Positions 16,128-26,052 of a stretch of 64,000 nucleotides of DNA are shown piece after piece. This stretch comes from Bacteroidales bacterium UBA6377 (lineage in GTDB: Bacteria; Bacteroidota; Bacteroidia; Bacteroidales; UBA932), in the NCBI GenBank assembly GCA_002438805.1, contig DJQV01000012.1:33468-97467 (forward strand), read 5' to 3'. The number at the start of each line of letters is the position of its first letter. Positions within the stretch are counted from its first letter, which is position 1. The translations under genes were made by a program, and so were the position numbers. The notes below the pieces were generated by a model that was not told where the DNA came from, searched no databases, and saw nothing but the letters and a program-made list of their open reading frames with translations.

Positions 16128-17717
16128 ATGACTATGAAATCGCTTCTTTTGATTGCCGCCCTTCTCGGGCCGGCGGATTTTCATCAGGCCATGCTGGCTC
16201 TGAGCGGAGCCACTTGCGTGGAGGATCTCTCAAGTGACGAGGTACTGCGCTATCAGGCTTTCTCCGAGTCCCCTTTGGACATCAATCTTGCAGGCGAGAG
16301 CCGTCTGCGCGCCAGCGGCCTTTTTTCAGCATTCCAGTTGGCATCGCTGCTCGAGTATAGGCGCGAGTCCGGGGACATTCTCTCATTTGCAGAACTCGGG
16401 CTCATAGACGGCTTTTCTCCTGAGAGCGCGGAGGCCCTGTCGTTCTTCGTATCATTGCGCAGCTCCGCTCCTCCCGGCAGCAGACGGCGTCTGGATTTTC
16501 ACAACACCCTGACACTCAAGGCATCGGGCCGGAAGACCGGGGAATTGGCCTATGGCTTGAGGTATGAGGCCACTGCCGGTGAAGCGGCTGAGTTGAGATG
16601 GACGTCCAGGACCACATATTCTGATCCAGAACCTGCCCTCGGCACTGTCAGCGCGGCGTATTATGGAAGGCGTGCTCTTGGCAAAGTGGTTGTGGGCAAC
16701 TTCAGCACGCGCTTCGGACAGGGACTGGTGGCCTGGAGCGGCTTCTCTATGTCCGGGTACAGTTCGGCGGAATCGTTTTCACGCAAGGCCTCCGGGCTCG
16801 GAGTCACCGGTGCCGCCGGGGCGGAGCACCTTGGAATAGGGACAGACTGGGCATTGGGGCCATACCGTCTGTCGGCAGCCTGTGATGTGGGCATGGAAGG
16901 GTCGGTGCTCAACCTTTCACGCAACTGGAAGCGCCTCAGCGCCGGTGTGACGGCAGGCATGCGGGCTGCATCCGTGGACTGGAGGCTCTCTTTTAGGGAC
17001 GGGAGTTTCTTCGGCGAGGCGGCCGTCTCGTACAGGGGACTCCCCTCCGCGGTGGCGGGGCTGCAATGGGTGCCGCGCTACGGCCGGAAATTAAGCCTGA
17101 TCGCGAGGTGGTATGAGCTTGATGCCAAGCAATATAGCGGGGTCGCCGCAGGCTTTGACTCCCCTTCCCTGCTGCTGAGTGCGGATTCCGGAATAAGGCG
17201 GGACAAACTCTCATGGCAGCACAAACTGCTTTGTATCCTGCGTCCCACGCTCGCCATCGGGGCATTTTCTCTGAAGCCGTCCGTCAGGGTATCGGCGCGT
17301 CTGCGTCCCTCGGACAAGAGTCCTTTGCGCTGTGATTTGAGGCCTGAGTTAAAGGCCAGCATCGGAGGGTATAGCTTGGAGTGCCGGTACAATGCCCTAT
17401 GGTGCAGGGGGTTCGGCTCTCTGGCTTATATGGGCGGCGGCTACGATGGAGAAAAACTTGATGTGCGGCTGCGTGGCGGGGTTTTCCGGATTGACAACTG
17501 GGACGACCGCATCTATGTCTACGAGCATGACGCCCCGGGGAGTTTCAATGTCCCGGCATATTACGGAAAGGGGTGGAATGCTTCGCTCTACCTTGCCTGG
17601 CATATAAACAAGGCGCACAGCCTGTGGCTGCGCGCTTCTGTGATAAGTTATCCCTGGAATACGGAGCCCAAGGACGGGCGGGGTGAGCTGAAGCTCCAGT
17701 ATCGGCTGAGCCTATAG
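16128..17717 (+). CDS. Helix-hairpin-helix protein with a probable outer-membrane barrel
   Basis: A 529-residue exported protein. A signal peptide (about 1-20) is followed by a ComEA-like helix-hairpin-helix segment (about 35-100: SPLDINLAGESRLRASGLFS, LASLLEYRRESGDILSFAEL). The rest, about residues 120-529, has alternating strands rich in Tyr, Trp, Gly and Arg and closes LQYRLSL, as expected for a large beta-barrel. This combination recurs in Bacteroidetes without a proven role; DNA-binding HhH in an outer-membrane protein invites a guess of DNA contact, but that is speculation. A second ATG at 16134 is equally possible. Its end overlaps murF by 6 nt. Confidence 0.75.
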   Translation: MTMKSLLLIAALLGPADFHQAMLALSGATCVEDLSSDEVLRYQAFSESPLDINLAGESRLRASGLFSAFQLASLLEYRRESGDILSFAELGLIDGFSPESAEALSFFVSLRSSAPPGSRRRLDFHNTLTLKASGRKTGELAYGLRYEATAGEAAELRWTSRTTYSDPEPALGTVSAAYYGRRALGKVVVGNFSTRFGQGLVAWSGFSMSGYSSAESFSRKASGLGVTGAAGAEHLGIGTDWALGPYRLSAACDVGMEGSVLNLSRNWKRLSAGVTAGMRAASVDWRLSFRDGSFFGEAAVSYRGLPSAVAGLQWVPRYGRKLSLIARWYELDAKQYSGVAAGFDSPSLLLSADSGIRRDKLSWQHKLLCILRPTLAIGAFSLKPSVRVSARLRPSDKSPLRCDLRPELKASIGGYSLECRYNALWCRGFGSLAYMGGGYDGEKLDVRLRGGVFRIDNWDDRIYVYEHDAPGSFNVPAYYGKGWNASLYLAWHINKAHSLWLRASVISYPWNTEPKDGRGELKLQYRLSL

Positions 17718-19028
17718 TTCCGGGACGACTTTCCCCATATCGGTGGAATGTGACCCTTTTATGAGTATGGTGCTGTCTGTAAGGGGGTTGTCATGAAGGT
17801 AGGCGGCAAGTGCGGCGGAGTCTTCAAACCATTTCCATCCCGGTTCCCCGCCGTCTTTGTCGAGGGCCTTCTTGAATTCCTCGCCCACAAAGTACGCCTG
17901 AGGCATTTCCTTGCGGAGGCGTTCAAGCAGTTTGCAGTGCTCGCGGAGTGACTCGTCACCGAGTTCTTTCATGTCTCCGAGCATGGCTGCCTTGTGTTCA
18001 GCCTGCATGGCGGCAAAGCTGTCGAGGGCCGCGTCCATGGATGACGGGTTGGCATTGTACGCGTCCACGATGAGGGTGTTGTGCTCTGTGCTCACCATCT
18101 GGGAGCGGCTGTTGTCCGGCTTGTATCTCCCTATGGCGGCTATCGCCTCCTTGCGGGTCACACCGAAACGGTCGCCTACGGCGATGGCGGCGAGGACGTT
18201 GTCGGCATTGTAAGCCCCAATGAGGTTTGTACTTATGATCTGACCGTCAAGCTTTATCCGCAGGAACGGCTCTTCCGGAGTGGTCGGGAGTATTTCAGCG
18301 CTCTGATATTCAAGGCCATATCCGAAGATGTGGCATGGCTGGGAGGAGGCCATGCGGCGCAGCACCTCGTCGTCTTCATTGAGGAAGATTAGAGAATACC
18401 TGTGCTCTCCGAGCCACTTGTAGAGTTCCCCCTTGGCCTGTTTGACTCCTTTATATGAGCCGAAGCCGAGCAGGTGTCCCTTGCCGATGTTGGTGATGAG
18501 GCCGTAGTCGGGCTTGCATATCCTCACCAGTCTGGCTATGTCGTCGGGGTGATTGGCGCCCATCTCGATTATGGCCACCTGTGTCCTCGGGGTGATGCGC
18601 AGAAGGGACAGGGGCACTCCGATGTCGTTGTTGAGATTGCCTTCAGTGGCTGTGACGAGGTAGCGGCATGAAAGCACCTCACGGATGAGGTTCTTCGTGG
18701 TGGTCTTGCCGTTGGTGCCGGTAAGGCCGATGACCGGGAGCCGGCCTCCGCCCATCTGGCTTCTGTGGTATGCGGCCAGGTCCTGAAGTGCCTTGAGGCT
18801 GTCGTCCACTTTTATGATGCCGCGTCCCTCCGGTATGGACTCCCTGTCGGTGACGGCCCAGTATGCTCCGTTGCGCAATGCTGTCTCAACGAAATCGTTG
18901 CCGTCAAAATTCTCTCCCTTGAGAGCGAAGAACATTTCTCCGCCCCTGATCTTGCGCGTGTCGGTGGTGACCCTGAACCGGCAGCCGCAAAATTTCTTGT
19001 ATAATTCTTCTATCTGCATATCAATCAT
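17712..19028 (-). CDS. murF: UDP-MurNAc-tripeptide:D-Ala-D-Ala ligase MurF
   Basis: Adds D-Ala-D-Ala to the UDP-MurNAc-tripeptide, the last cytoplasmic step of peptidoglycan precursor synthesis. The Mur ligase central domain has [15 protein letters not shown] (ATP loop), [10 protein letters not shown] and NIGKGHL; the C-terminal domain has [10 protein letters not shown] and GDMKELG. Length 438 aa is normal. ATG 19028 overlaps the dut stop as ATGA; a second ATG at 19019 ([10 protein letters not shown]) fits homologues slightly better, so the start is uncertain by three codons. Confidence 0.96.
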   Translation of the reverse strand: MIDMQIEELYKKFCGCRFRVTTDTRKIRGGEMFFALKGENFDGNDFVETALRNGAYWAVTDRESIPEGRGIIKVDDSLKALQDLAAYHRSQMGGGRLPVIGLTGTNGKTTTKNLIREVLSCRYLVTATEGNLNNDIGVPLSLLRITPRTQVAIIEMGANHPDDIARLVRICKPDYGLITNIGKGHLLGFGSYKGVKQAKGELYKWLGEHRYSLIFLNEDDEVLRRMASSQPCHIFGYGLEYQSAEILPTTPEEPFLRIKLDGQIISTNLIGAYNADNVLAAIAVGDRFGVTRKEAIAAIGRYKPDNSRSQMVSTEHNTLIVDAYNANPSSMDAALDSFAAMQAEHKAAMLGDMKELGDESLREHCKLLERLRKEMPQAYFVGEEFKKALDKDGGEPGWKWFEDSAALAAYLHDNPLTDSTILIKGSHSTDMGKVVPEL

Positions 19029-19459
19029 TTCATTCCGGTGCTTCCGAATCCTCCCTCTCCACGGTCTGACTTGCCGAGTTCCTCGACTTCCTCCCATTCA
19101 ATCTTCTCGTGGGCGGACAGTATCATTTGGGCTATCCGCTCCCCTTTTTCTATGGTGAAATCCTCGTTGCCCAGGTTCACCAGCCCCACTTTCAGTTCCC
19201 CGCGGTAGTCGGCATCGACCGTGCCGGGAGAGTTGATGACCGTGATGCCTTTTTTGATGGCGAGTCCGCTCCGGGGCCGGACCTGTATCTCGTATCCGGC
19301 GGGGATCTCTACAAACAGCCCTGTCGGCACGAGCGCACGCTCGAGAGGATGCAGGGTGAGGGGCTCTTCGTTGTTGGCCCTCATGTCCATGCCGGCGGCA
19401 AGGAGTGTGGCGTATTCCGGGAGCGGGTTTGTGCTCCGGTTGATTATCTTTACTTTCAT
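19025..19459 (-). CDS. dut: dUTP diphosphatase (trimeric dUTPase)
   Basis: Hydrolyses dUTP to dUMP and pyrophosphate, keeping uracil out of DNA. The 144-residue protein has all five trimeric dUTPase motifs, among them MDMRANNE (motif 1), [11 protein letters not shown] (2), [13 protein letters not shown] (3) and GEGGFGSTG (5, C-terminal arm over the active site). It lies between an LptF/G permease and murF, with gaps of one base or overlaps, in a four-gene minus-strand operon headed by tgt. Confidence 0.97.
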   Translation of the reverse strand: MKVKIINRSTNPLPEYATLLAAGMDMRANNEEPLTLHPLERALVPTGLFVEIPAGYEIQVRPRSGLAIKKGITVINSPGTVDADYRGELKVGLVNLGNEDFTIEKGERIAQMILSAHEKIEWEEVEELGKSDRGEGGFGSTGMK

Positions 19460-19460
19460 G

Positions 19461-20555
19461 CTATTTCGGTGCGAGTCTATATAATACGACAGCTATTATC
19501 GCGAATAGGATGTTCGGTATCCAAAGCGCTATCCCGGGAGGAAGCGTGTCCGTGTAGACGAACATCTCGCTGAACCTGAGGAACAGTATGTACGAGAATG
19601 CCAGTGCGATGCCGATGCCGATGTTCCATCCGATGCCTCCCCTCTTCTTCTTGGATGACAGAGTGACCCCTATGATGGTGAGGATGATGGCGGAGAACGG
19701 CATGGCCCAGCGGCGGTTCTGCTCTATGAGGGCGTACATCACATTTGTGTCCCCCCTCATCTTCTGGGTCGCTATGAGCTCGTTGAGTTGCCCCATGCTG
19801 AGGGTCTCTACAGTCTTCTCGTTGACGAAGAGGTCCTTAATCTTGAGGGCGATCACGGTATCCACGTTCTCCTTGTAGCTGACCTTGTCCTCAAGGCCCT
19901 CGGAATAGTCCCTGGTGAAGACGCGGCGCATCTTCCAGCCGTCCATCGTGCTGTCCCAGGCGGCGCTTTCAGCGCTGACCTTGCGTGTGATGCGGTTGTC
20001 CTCTATGTTCTCTATCGTGAACTTGTAGGCGGTGTTGTTCCAGCGGCTGAAAGACTCGATGTACACGAACTGCCCCGGTGCGATCTGATAGTGGATGTTC
20101 TTGAGGTTGAAGTTGTTGTGCCGCTTGATGTACTTGCTCTCGAATTCCACTCGCGTGGCGTTGGACCTCGGTATCACATAGAAATTCAACCCCAGCGAGA
20201 GCAGGGTGATAAGCAGGGCCGAGGCCAGATACGGCACCAGCATCCTCGCATAGCTCACACCTCCCGAGAGGATGGCGATGATCTCCGAGTTCGCGGCCAT
20301 CCTGGAGGTGAAGAAGATCACCGTGATGAACACGAACAGCGGAGAGAACATATTTACGAAATACGGGATGAAATTGAGGTAATAGTCGAAAATGATCGCC
20401 TTTAGCGGAGCCTTGTTGGAGACGAAGTACTCGATTTTCTCGGAGATGTCGAAAATGATGACGATCCCGATGATGAGCAGCAGCGACATGAAGAAGGACA
20501 GGATGAACTTCTTGGAGATGTACAGGTCGAGTTTCTTGAATCCCGGGATGTTCAT
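19461..20555 (-). CDS. LptF/LptG-family permease (YjgP/YjgQ)
   Basis: A subunit of the inner-membrane ABC complex that extracts lipopolysaccharide for transport to the outer membrane. The 364-residue protein has two N-terminal helices starting near [20 protein letters not shown], a central periplasmic beta-jellyroll domain (about 120-250) and three or four C-terminal helices ([21 protein letters not shown]). Whether it acts as LptF or LptG cannot be decided from sequence alone; the ATPase LptB and the partner permease are not in the window. It overlaps tgt by 4 nt. lptD, the outer-membrane end of the same pathway, is at 52405. Confidence 0.9.
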   Translation of the reverse strand: MNIPGFKKLDLYISKKFILSFFMSLLLIIGIVIIFDISEKIEYFVSNKAPLKAIIFDYYLNFIPYFVNMFSPLFVFITVIFFTSRMAANSEIIAILSGGVSYARMLVPYLASALLITLLSLGLNFYVIPRSNATRVEFESKYIKRHNNFNLKNIHYQIAPGQFVYIESFSRWNNTAYKFTIENIEDNRITRKVSAESAAWDSTMDGWKMRRVFTRDYSEGLEDKVSYKENVDTVIALKIKDLFVNEKTVETLSMGQLNELIATQKMRGDTNVMYALIEQNRRWAMPFSAIILTIIGVTLSSKKKRGGIGWNIGIGIALAFSYILFLRFSEMFVYTDTLPPGIALWIPNILFAIIAVVLYRLAPK

Positions 20556-21682
20556 ATCCTTGAGCTTATCCTTTTGACGGTCACATCTTTCCAGCTGGAG
20601 AAGTCGCCTGCCTCTATATGGAGGCGGGCCTCGCGCACGAGGTCGAGGTAGAACGCCAGGTTATGCTCGCTCGCCAGCATGGCTGCAAACATCTCCCCTG
20701 CGATGAACAGGTGGTGCAGGTAGGCTTTCGTGTATGCATGGTCCACAAACGAAGCCCCGTCAGGGTCGAGTTCGGAGAAGTCCTGTGCCCATTTGGCATT
20801 GCGCATGTTCATGATGCCGTTCCAGGTGAAGAGCATGCCGTTGCGCCCGTTCCTTGTAGGCATCACGCAGTCGAACATGTCCACTCCCCTCGCGATGCTT
20901 TCCAGGATGTTGGCCGGTGTTCCGACTCCCATGAGGTAGCGCGCCTTGTCCTGCGGAATCACCGGGTTCAGCACCTCCAACATCTCGTACATCTTCTCCG
21001 TGGGCTCTCCTACAGCTAGGCCGCCGATGGCGATGCCGACCTGTGAGAACTCCAGTGCGTGCTCGGCCGCCTCCACCCTTAGATCCGGGTAGACGCAACC
21101 CTGTATGATCGGAAAGAATGTCTGGTCATAGCCGTAGAGGGGCTCTGTCTGATGGAATTTGCGTGCGTATCTTTCGAGCCAGTCTTTGGTGAGGCTCAGG
21201 CTTTTCCGGGCATATTCCCGGTCAGCGTCTCCCGGGCAGCACTCGTCAAGGGCCATCATGATGTCGGCACCTATGATGCGCTGTGTCTCGACATTGTTCT
21301 CGGGAGTGAAGCAGTGTTTCGAGCCGTCGATATGGCTGCGGAAAGTGCAGCCTTCGGCTGTGAGCTTGCGGATTTGGGTCAGGGAAAATACCTGGAATCC
21401 GCCGCTGTCCGTAAGGATTGGCCTGTCCCAGCTTTCGAACTTGTGCAGGCCTCCTGCCGCCCTCAGCGTGTCCAGCCCCGGGCGCAGATAGAGATGATAG
21501 GTGTTGCCTAGGATTATCTCCGCTCCGATGTCGTCCTTGAGGTCGCGGTGATAGACTCCTTTTACGGAACCTACGGTCCCTACGGGCATGAATATCGGTG
21601 TATGTATGCTGCCGTGGTCTGTCTCCAGCACTCCGCATCTTGCGCCGGAGAGGGGGTCAGAGGCGGTCTTCGTGAATTTCAT
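20552..21682 (-). CDS. tgt: tRNA-guanine transglycosylase, zinc cysteines missing
   Basis: Exchanges guanine-34 for preQ1 in tRNAs with GUN anticodons, the entry step to queuosine. The TIM barrel keeps the two catalytic aspartates, Asp92 in TDSGGFQ and Asp271 in DCVMPTRNGRNG, and the substrate-pocket GGLAVGE. The usual zinc site near the C-terminus (pattern C-x-C-x2-C ... H) is not there: at 306-316 the chain reads DPDGASFVDHA, with no cysteine, while the histidine (His340 in SEHNL) remains. The rest of the fold around it is intact, so a zinc-free active enzyme is likely. First gene of the tgt-lptF/G-dut-murF operon. Confidence 0.95.
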   Translation of the reverse strand: MKFTKTASDPLSGARCGVLETDHGSIHTPIFMPVGTVGSVKGVYHRDLKDDIGAEIILGNTYHLYLRPGLDTLRAAGGLHKFESWDRPILTDSGGFQVFSLTQIRKLTAEGCTFRSHIDGSKHCFTPENNVETQRIIGADIMMALDECCPGDADREYARKSLSLTKDWLERYARKFHQTEPLYGYDQTFFPIIQGCVYPDLRVEAAEHALEFSQVGIAIGGLAVGEPTEKMYEMLEVLNPVIPQDKARYLMGVGTPANILESIARGVDMFDCVMPTRNGRNGMLFTWNGIMNMRNAKWAQDFSELDPDGASFVDHAYTKAYLHHLFIAGEMFAAMLASEHNLAFYLDLVREARLHIEAGDFSSWKDVTVKRISSRI

Positions 21683-21701
21683 CTCAAATCCGTTTATCCT
21701 G

Positions 21702-21709
21702 CAAAGATA
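21702..21709 (-). promoter_or_regulatory. Promoter -7 element TATCTTTG for the tgt operon
   Basis: Perfect TAnnTTTG on the minus strand, 19 nt before the tgt ATG; a second overlapping candidate (TATTTTTG) lies at 21712-21719. Confidence 0.6.
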
Positions 21710-21735
21710 GTCAAAAATATATGAAACATTTTTCC

Positions 21736-21743
21736 TACTTTTA
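21736..21743 (+). promoter_or_regulatory. Promoter -7-like element TACTTTTA for the nucleoside permease
   Basis: One base from consensus, 25 nt before ATG 21769. It supports that ATG over the upstream ATG at 21721. Confidence 0.35.
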
Positions 21744-21768
21744 TGTCCTGAAACTAATATTTACTCGT

Positions 21769-23052
21769 ATGAACAATTCCAATGTCAGCCTCAAGCTGAT
21801 CATCATGAACTTCCTTGAGTTTGCGGTGTGGGGTGCTTACCTCACCTCGATGGGAAGTTTCCTCGCCAAGTCAGGCTTCGGGCCGCAGATATGGCTCTTC
21901 TTCGCCACTCAGGGATTTGTCTCCATCTTCATGCCAGCCCTGATGGGAATCGTGGCGGACAAGTGGATTCCCGCCCAGAAGGTGCTTTCGCTATGCCAGG
22001 CTCTTGCCGGTCTGTTTATGCTCGGTGCCGGTTTTTATGCCAAATCAGCCGGAGCCGGCATTGAATTCGGGGCTTTCTATGCCCTCTATGCTTTGAGCGT
22101 AGCTTTTTTCATGCCGACAATCGCCATTTCAAATTCTGTGGCTTACAACGCATTGGAAAAAGCCGGCAAGGATCCGGTCAAGGCCTTCCCTCCGATCCGC
22201 GTGTTCGGCACTGTCGGCTTCATCTGCACCATGCTGTTTGTCAATTTCGTGACCGGAGCGGACGGAGTCCAGTTCCAGCACAGCTACAACCAGTTCCTTG
22301 TATCCGGAGCACTCAGCATCGTTCTTGCAGCCTATGCCCTCACCCTTCCTGACTGTCCGTGCAAGCCGAAGACGGGCGGCAGCCAAAGTTTTGCGGAGGC
22401 AACGGGACTCAGCGCATTCAAACTCTTCAAGAACGGGCAGTTCGCAGTTTTCTTCATCTTCTCGATGCTTCTCGGGGCCGCTCTCCAGATTACCAACGGC
22501 TACGCCAACACGTTCATCACTTCTTTCAAGGACAACCCGGCTTTCGCCGACACCTGGGGCGCCAACAACGCCAATGCACTCATTTCTCTGAGCCAGGTAT
22601 CCGAGACGCTCTGTATCCTGCTCATTCCTGTCTTCATGAAAAAGTTCGGCATCAAGAAAGTGATGCTCATTGCGATGTTCGCATGGGTGTTCCGCTTCGG
22701 CTTCTTCGGACTGGGCAACCCCGGACCGGGGGTGTGGATGTTCGTGCTCAGCTGCATCGTGTATGGCGTGGCATTCGACTTCTTCAACATCTCCGGTTCG
22801 CTCTTTGTCAACGAGAACGTGGACAAGGGCATGCGTTCTTCGGCACAGGGGCTCTTCATGCTGATGACCAACGGCCTCGGGGCTTCCATCGGCACCTGGG
22901 TTGCCGGCCTCGTGGTCAATCACTTCGTATACGACGCCTCCACTCCGGACTGGAGTACGGCTTGGTATATATTTGCAGCCTACTCGTTTGTGGTCGGCGT
23001 GCTGTTCATGATCTTCTTCAAGGAGCCAGGCAAGCAGCTCAAGACGACTTAG
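21769..23052 (+). CDS. Nucleoside permease, NupG-like MFS transporter
   Basis: A nucleoside:H+ symporter-family MFS protein with about 12 helices in 427 aa. The N-terminal helix region LKLIIMNFLEFAVWGAYLTSM and the later AFPPIRVFGTVGFI and NISGSLFVNENV are typical of the NupG/XapB group in Bacteroidetes. It would import nucleosides, which fits the salvage genes elsewhere in the window (hpt-adk, upp, nucleoside kinase). ATG 21769 is preferred because the promoter-like TACTTTTA falls between it and the upstream ATG 21721. Confidence 0.88.
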   Translation: MNNSNVSLKLIIMNFLEFAVWGAYLTSMGSFLAKSGFGPQIWLFFATQGFVSIFMPALMGIVADKWIPAQKVLSLCQALAGLFMLGAGFYAKSAGAGIEFGAFYALYALSVAFFMPTIAISNSVAYNALEKAGKDPVKAFPPIRVFGTVGFICTMLFVNFVTGADGVQFQHSYNQFLVSGALSIVLAAYALTLPDCPCKPKTGGSQSFAEATGLSAFKLFKNGQFAVFFIFSMLLGAALQITNGYANTFITSFKDNPAFADTWGANNANALISLSQVSETLCILLIPVFMKKFGIKKVMLIAMFAWVFRFGFFGLGNPGPGVWMFVLSCIVYGVAFDFFNISGSLFVNENVDKGMRSSAQGLFMLMTNGLGASIGTWVAGLVVNHFVYDASTPDWSTAWYIFAAYSFVVGVLFMIFFKEPGKQLKTT

Positions 23053-23100
23053 CCGCAGCAAAAAGACAGACCCGTAATCGGGATATTCCAGTATACAATA

Positions 23101-23137
23101 TAGGCCGGGGCTCAAAACAAAATATCGCCCCGGCCTA
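23101..23137. terminator. Bidirectional terminator between the nucleoside permease and potD
   Basis: Perfect 11-bp inverted repeat TAGGCCGGGGC (23101-23111) / GCCCCGGCCTA (23127-23137) with a 15-nt loop, placed between convergent genes. Confidence 0.75.
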
Positions 23138-23180
23138 AAGTATATTGGATTTAAGTAGATGGCTTCGGCCAATCAGCTGC

Positions 23181-24473
23181 TTAGCGCCTTCTGGCTTTCC
23201 TGCGGCTTGATTTCCTTGTCTTTGTGATGATGCCTGCCGCCGCGGCTGCCACGACGAAGGCGGCTATGACGATGACGGTCATGCTGTTGGCGTTGTCTCC
23301 CTTGACCCTTGACCACATGGCGATGAGCGGAGCGGTGCGCTCGCCCCAGTCGTGCTCCATGGTGCTGCGTGCAATGGTCTGAGTATCAGGATAGAGGACA
23401 GGGTTGGCACATACGGATGTGGCCTCAGGACCGAAGAAGTAGCTCAGGTCGGATGGTGCATAGGTGCTGTCGGTGAAGGCTTCCATGATTTCCGGAGCGC
23501 CGAGCACAGACACATAGCCGGTCACGTCCACATTGCGGATGGCGATGTCGGGACGGCACATGAAGTTGATCCAGTATTTGGCGGCCTTGGTATTGCGTGC
23601 GTACTTCGGGATCACCCAGCCGTCGAACCAGACGGTGAATCCTTCCTTAGGGCAGGTGTACCGGAGGTCCACACCGGCCTCTTTGGCTTCCTCGATGGCC
23701 CATACGGCATCTCCGCTCCATGTGAGGTTGACCCATCCCCTCTCCTGTATCATCTGCTCCTTGCCGAAGTCGGCCTCCCAGCCCGCGACCAGATCCTTGA
23801 CCTGCTTCATGTAGCTTTCGACGGCCGCCAGGGACTCGTCGGAGGAGTCGTACATGAGTTCGTCGAGCGTCACTTTGCCTTCCTGCAGTTCCTTCTGCTT
23901 GAGATAGATGATGATCTGCGAGTAGACGTCACGCGGGGAATCCTTGATGAATATCTTGCCGGCGAATTTCGGGTTGCGTATCACATCCCATGTGGACGCC
24001 TCCTCATCGGTGACGTACTTGGCGTTGTAGAGGATGCCGGTGGTGCCCCACATGTAGCCTACGGAGTATTCGTTGGCGTTCTTGCCGTTTCCTACCATCT
24101 TGTCGAAGCAGTTCCGGACATAAGGGGCGATGTTGCCGTCTATGTAGTTCGGAGTCTGGCCGAAGTCCCTGTCGATCGGGAGAAGCAGGTCGTTCTGGAG
24201 CATCCTCTCGATGATGTAGTCGGACGGGCACACGACATCATAGTCCTCATGCCCTTTCTCGATCTTGGAGAGCATGGTCTCGTTGATGTCGAATGTCTGG
24301 TAGATGACCTTGACGTCTTCGCCGGTCTGCTCCTTGTACCAGTCCTCGAAGTCCGCGATGGCGCTCTCGTCGATGTAGTCGGACCAGTTGTAAACCTTGA
24401 GGATCGCGCTGCGGTCCTCGGCGCAGCCGCAGAGCATAGCCGCAGCCGCGATGAAAGTAAGAATCCTTTTCAT
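23181..24473 (-). CDS. potD: Spermidine/putrescine-binding lipoprotein PotD with C-terminal membrane segment
   Basis: Periplasmic receptor that delivers polyamines to PotBC. The signal peptide ends in a lipobox (MLCGC, lipid-bearing Cys17), then the type-2 binding-protein core begins LKVYNWSDYIDESAI, and QTFDINETMLSKIEKGHEDYDVVCPSDY follows the family closely. At 430 aa it is about 70 longer than usual: the extra end (about 394-430) holds a hydrophobic segment MTVIVIAAFVVAAAAAG and a very basic tail (KTRKSSRRKARRR). A binding protein anchored at both ends is unusual. Last gene of potABCD. Confidence 0.93.
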   Translation of the reverse strand: MKRILTFIAAAAMLCGCAEDRSAILKVYNWSDYIDESAIADFEDWYKEQTGEDVKVIYQTFDINETMLSKIEKGHEDYDVVCPSDYIIERMLQNDLLLPIDRDFGQTPNYIDGNIAPYVRNCFDKMVGNGKNANEYSVGYMWGTTGILYNAKYVTDEEASTWDVIRNPKFAGKIFIKDSPRDVYSQIIIYLKQKELQEGKVTLDELMYDSSDESLAAVESYMKQVKDLVAGWEADFGKEQMIQERGWVNLTWSGDAVWAIEEAKEAGVDLRYTCPKEGFTVWFDGWVIPKYARNTKAAKYWINFMCRPDIAIRNVDVTGYVSVLGAPEIMEAFTDSTYAPSDLSYFFGPEATSVCANPVLYPDTQTIARSTMEHDWGERTAPLIAMWSRVKGDNANSMTVIVIAAFVVAAAAAGIITKTRKSSRRKARRR

Positions 24474-24481
24474 TTATATGA

Positions 24482-25282
24482 TCAATCGTTCTTTTTGAGC
24501 TGTCTTGCCTGCCTGAGATTGATGAACAGAAGCAGTACAAGTATTATAAGGAAAATAATGGTCATCAGGGGCCGCAGTTCCGGAGTCAGTCCACCTTTGC
24601 GTGCATCCGTGTAGATGTAGGTGGAGAGGGTCTCCAGACCGATGGTGCCCCTTGTGAAGAATGTCACCGCGAAATCGTCAAGCGACATCGTGAAAGCCAG
24701 GATGAAGCCCGATACCATCCCTGGCCTGAGCTCCGGGACAAGCACTTTCCACAGAGCCTGGGACGGGGTGGCGCCCAGATCAAGGGCAGCTTCGTAGATG
24801 TTGGGGTTCATCTGTCTGAGCTTGGGCAGCACGCTGAGCACCACATACGGGGTGCAGAAACTTATATGCGCCAGCACGACAGTGACATAGCCTTGGCTGA
24901 TATGCAGGAACACGAAAAGCAGGAAGAGGGACACACCTGTGATGATGTCCGGGTTGATCATCGGGATGTTGTTCAGGAAACTGAGCGTCTGACGCTTACG
25001 TCCCTTGAGATTGTGTATCCCGATGGCCGCCGTAGTGCCGAGCATGGTGGATATGAGCGCTGCCACGAGTGCTATCAAGAGGGTGTTCTCAACAGCCGCG
25101 ATCAGCGAACCGGTGCCCTGCATGCCGCCTGTGAAGAGGTTGCTGTAGAGTCTGGTGGAAAAACCGGTCCAGTTCCCCAGTACCTTGCTCTCCGTGAATG
25201 AGAAAACGGCGATGAACAGCAGCGGCGCATACAGCAATGAGAGCAGCAGCCAGATGTAGATCTTTGCAAGAACCTTTTTCAT
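24482..25282 (-). CDS. potC: Spermidine/putrescine ABC permease PotC
   Basis: Inner-membrane permease subunit with about six helices in 266 aa. The EAA loop that touches the ATPase reads YEAALDLGATPSQALWKVLVPEL, followed by ILAFTMSLDDFAVTFF, diagnostic for PotC. It overlaps potB by 4 nt and precedes potD by 8 nt, fitting balanced translation of the complex. Confidence 0.95.
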   Translation of the reverse strand: MKKVLAKIYIWLLLSLLYAPLLFIAVFSFTESKVLGNWTGFSTRLYSNLFTGGMQGTGSLIAAVENTLLIALVAALISTMLGTTAAIGIHNLKGRKRQTLSFLNNIPMINPDIITGVSLFLLFVFLHISQGYVTVVLAHISFCTPYVVLSVLPKLRQMNPNIYEAALDLGATPSQALWKVLVPELRPGMVSGFILAFTMSLDDFAVTFFTRGTIGLETLSTYIYTDARKGGLTPELRPLMTIIFLIILVLLLFINLRQARQLKKND

Positions 25283-26052
25283 ATCCTCGACTCGTCCTCC
25301 CCGGCGTCCTTGTCCCTGTCAGTGAAGAGGGAGGTTATACCTATAATTATAAGCATGATCAAGGCAAGTACGGCCCCGTAGTTCCACATCGACGAGTTGA
25401 TGTTCTCCTGGATGATGGTTCCGAAGAGCTTTATCTTGTTGTTGGTGAGGAACTCGGAGATCGCGAAAGTGCTGACCGTAGGCATGAACACCATCATGAT
25501 CCCGCTCGTGACTCCCGGTATGGAGAGCGGTACTGTCACCTTCCAGAACACCTGCCAGGGCGTGGCTCCGAGGTCCTGGGCCGCCTCCGCGTATGACTTG
25601 TCCATCTTGTTGAGCACGTTGTAGATGGGATAAATCATGAACGGAAGATAGTCGTATGCCATACCGAAGAGCAGCGTCCCCTTCCCGAGGCTGATGCCGA
25701 GCATGTTGAAGAGCTCCGCCGTGGCGAGCGTGCGCATCAGGGCGTTGATCCACATCGGCAGGATGAAGAGCACCACGGTGACCGCGCTGCGGTTGAGATT
25801 CTTGTTTGCCAGGATCCACGCAGCCGGGTAGCCGAGAAGTATGCAGATGAGAGTGTTTTCTATGGCCACCTCCATCGACAGGGCGAAAGTCCCCATCGCG
25901 TCGGAGTCCGAGAAGAACTTGGTGATGTTCGCAAGCGTGAAATGTCCGTAGCTGTCCTGGAAGGCATAAATTACGATCAGGATGAGCGGCAGGACAACGA
26001 AGACCGTAAGGAAGACCGCATACGGTATGCTCCAGCTGCTTCTTCTAGTCAT
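25279..26052 (-). CDS. potB: Spermidine/putrescine ABC permease PotB
   Basis: Second inner-membrane permease of the polyamine importer, 257 aa, six helices. It starts [20 protein letters not shown] and carries the EAA loop [21 protein letters not shown], then [20 protein letters not shown]. Overlaps potA by 8 nt and potC by 4 nt. Confidence 0.95.
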   Translation of the reverse strand: MTRRSSWSIPYAVFLTVFVVLPLILIVIYAFQDSYGHFTLANITKFFSDSDAMGTFALSMEVAIENTLICILLGYPAAWILANKNLNRSAVTVVLFILPMWINALMRTLATAELFNMLGISLGKGTLLFGMAYDYLPFMIYPIYNVLNKMDKSYAEAAQDLGATPWQVFWKVTVPLSIPGVTSGIMMVFMPTVSTFAISEFLTNNKIKLFGTIIQENINSSMWNYGAVLALIMLIIIGITSLFTDRDKDAGEDESRI

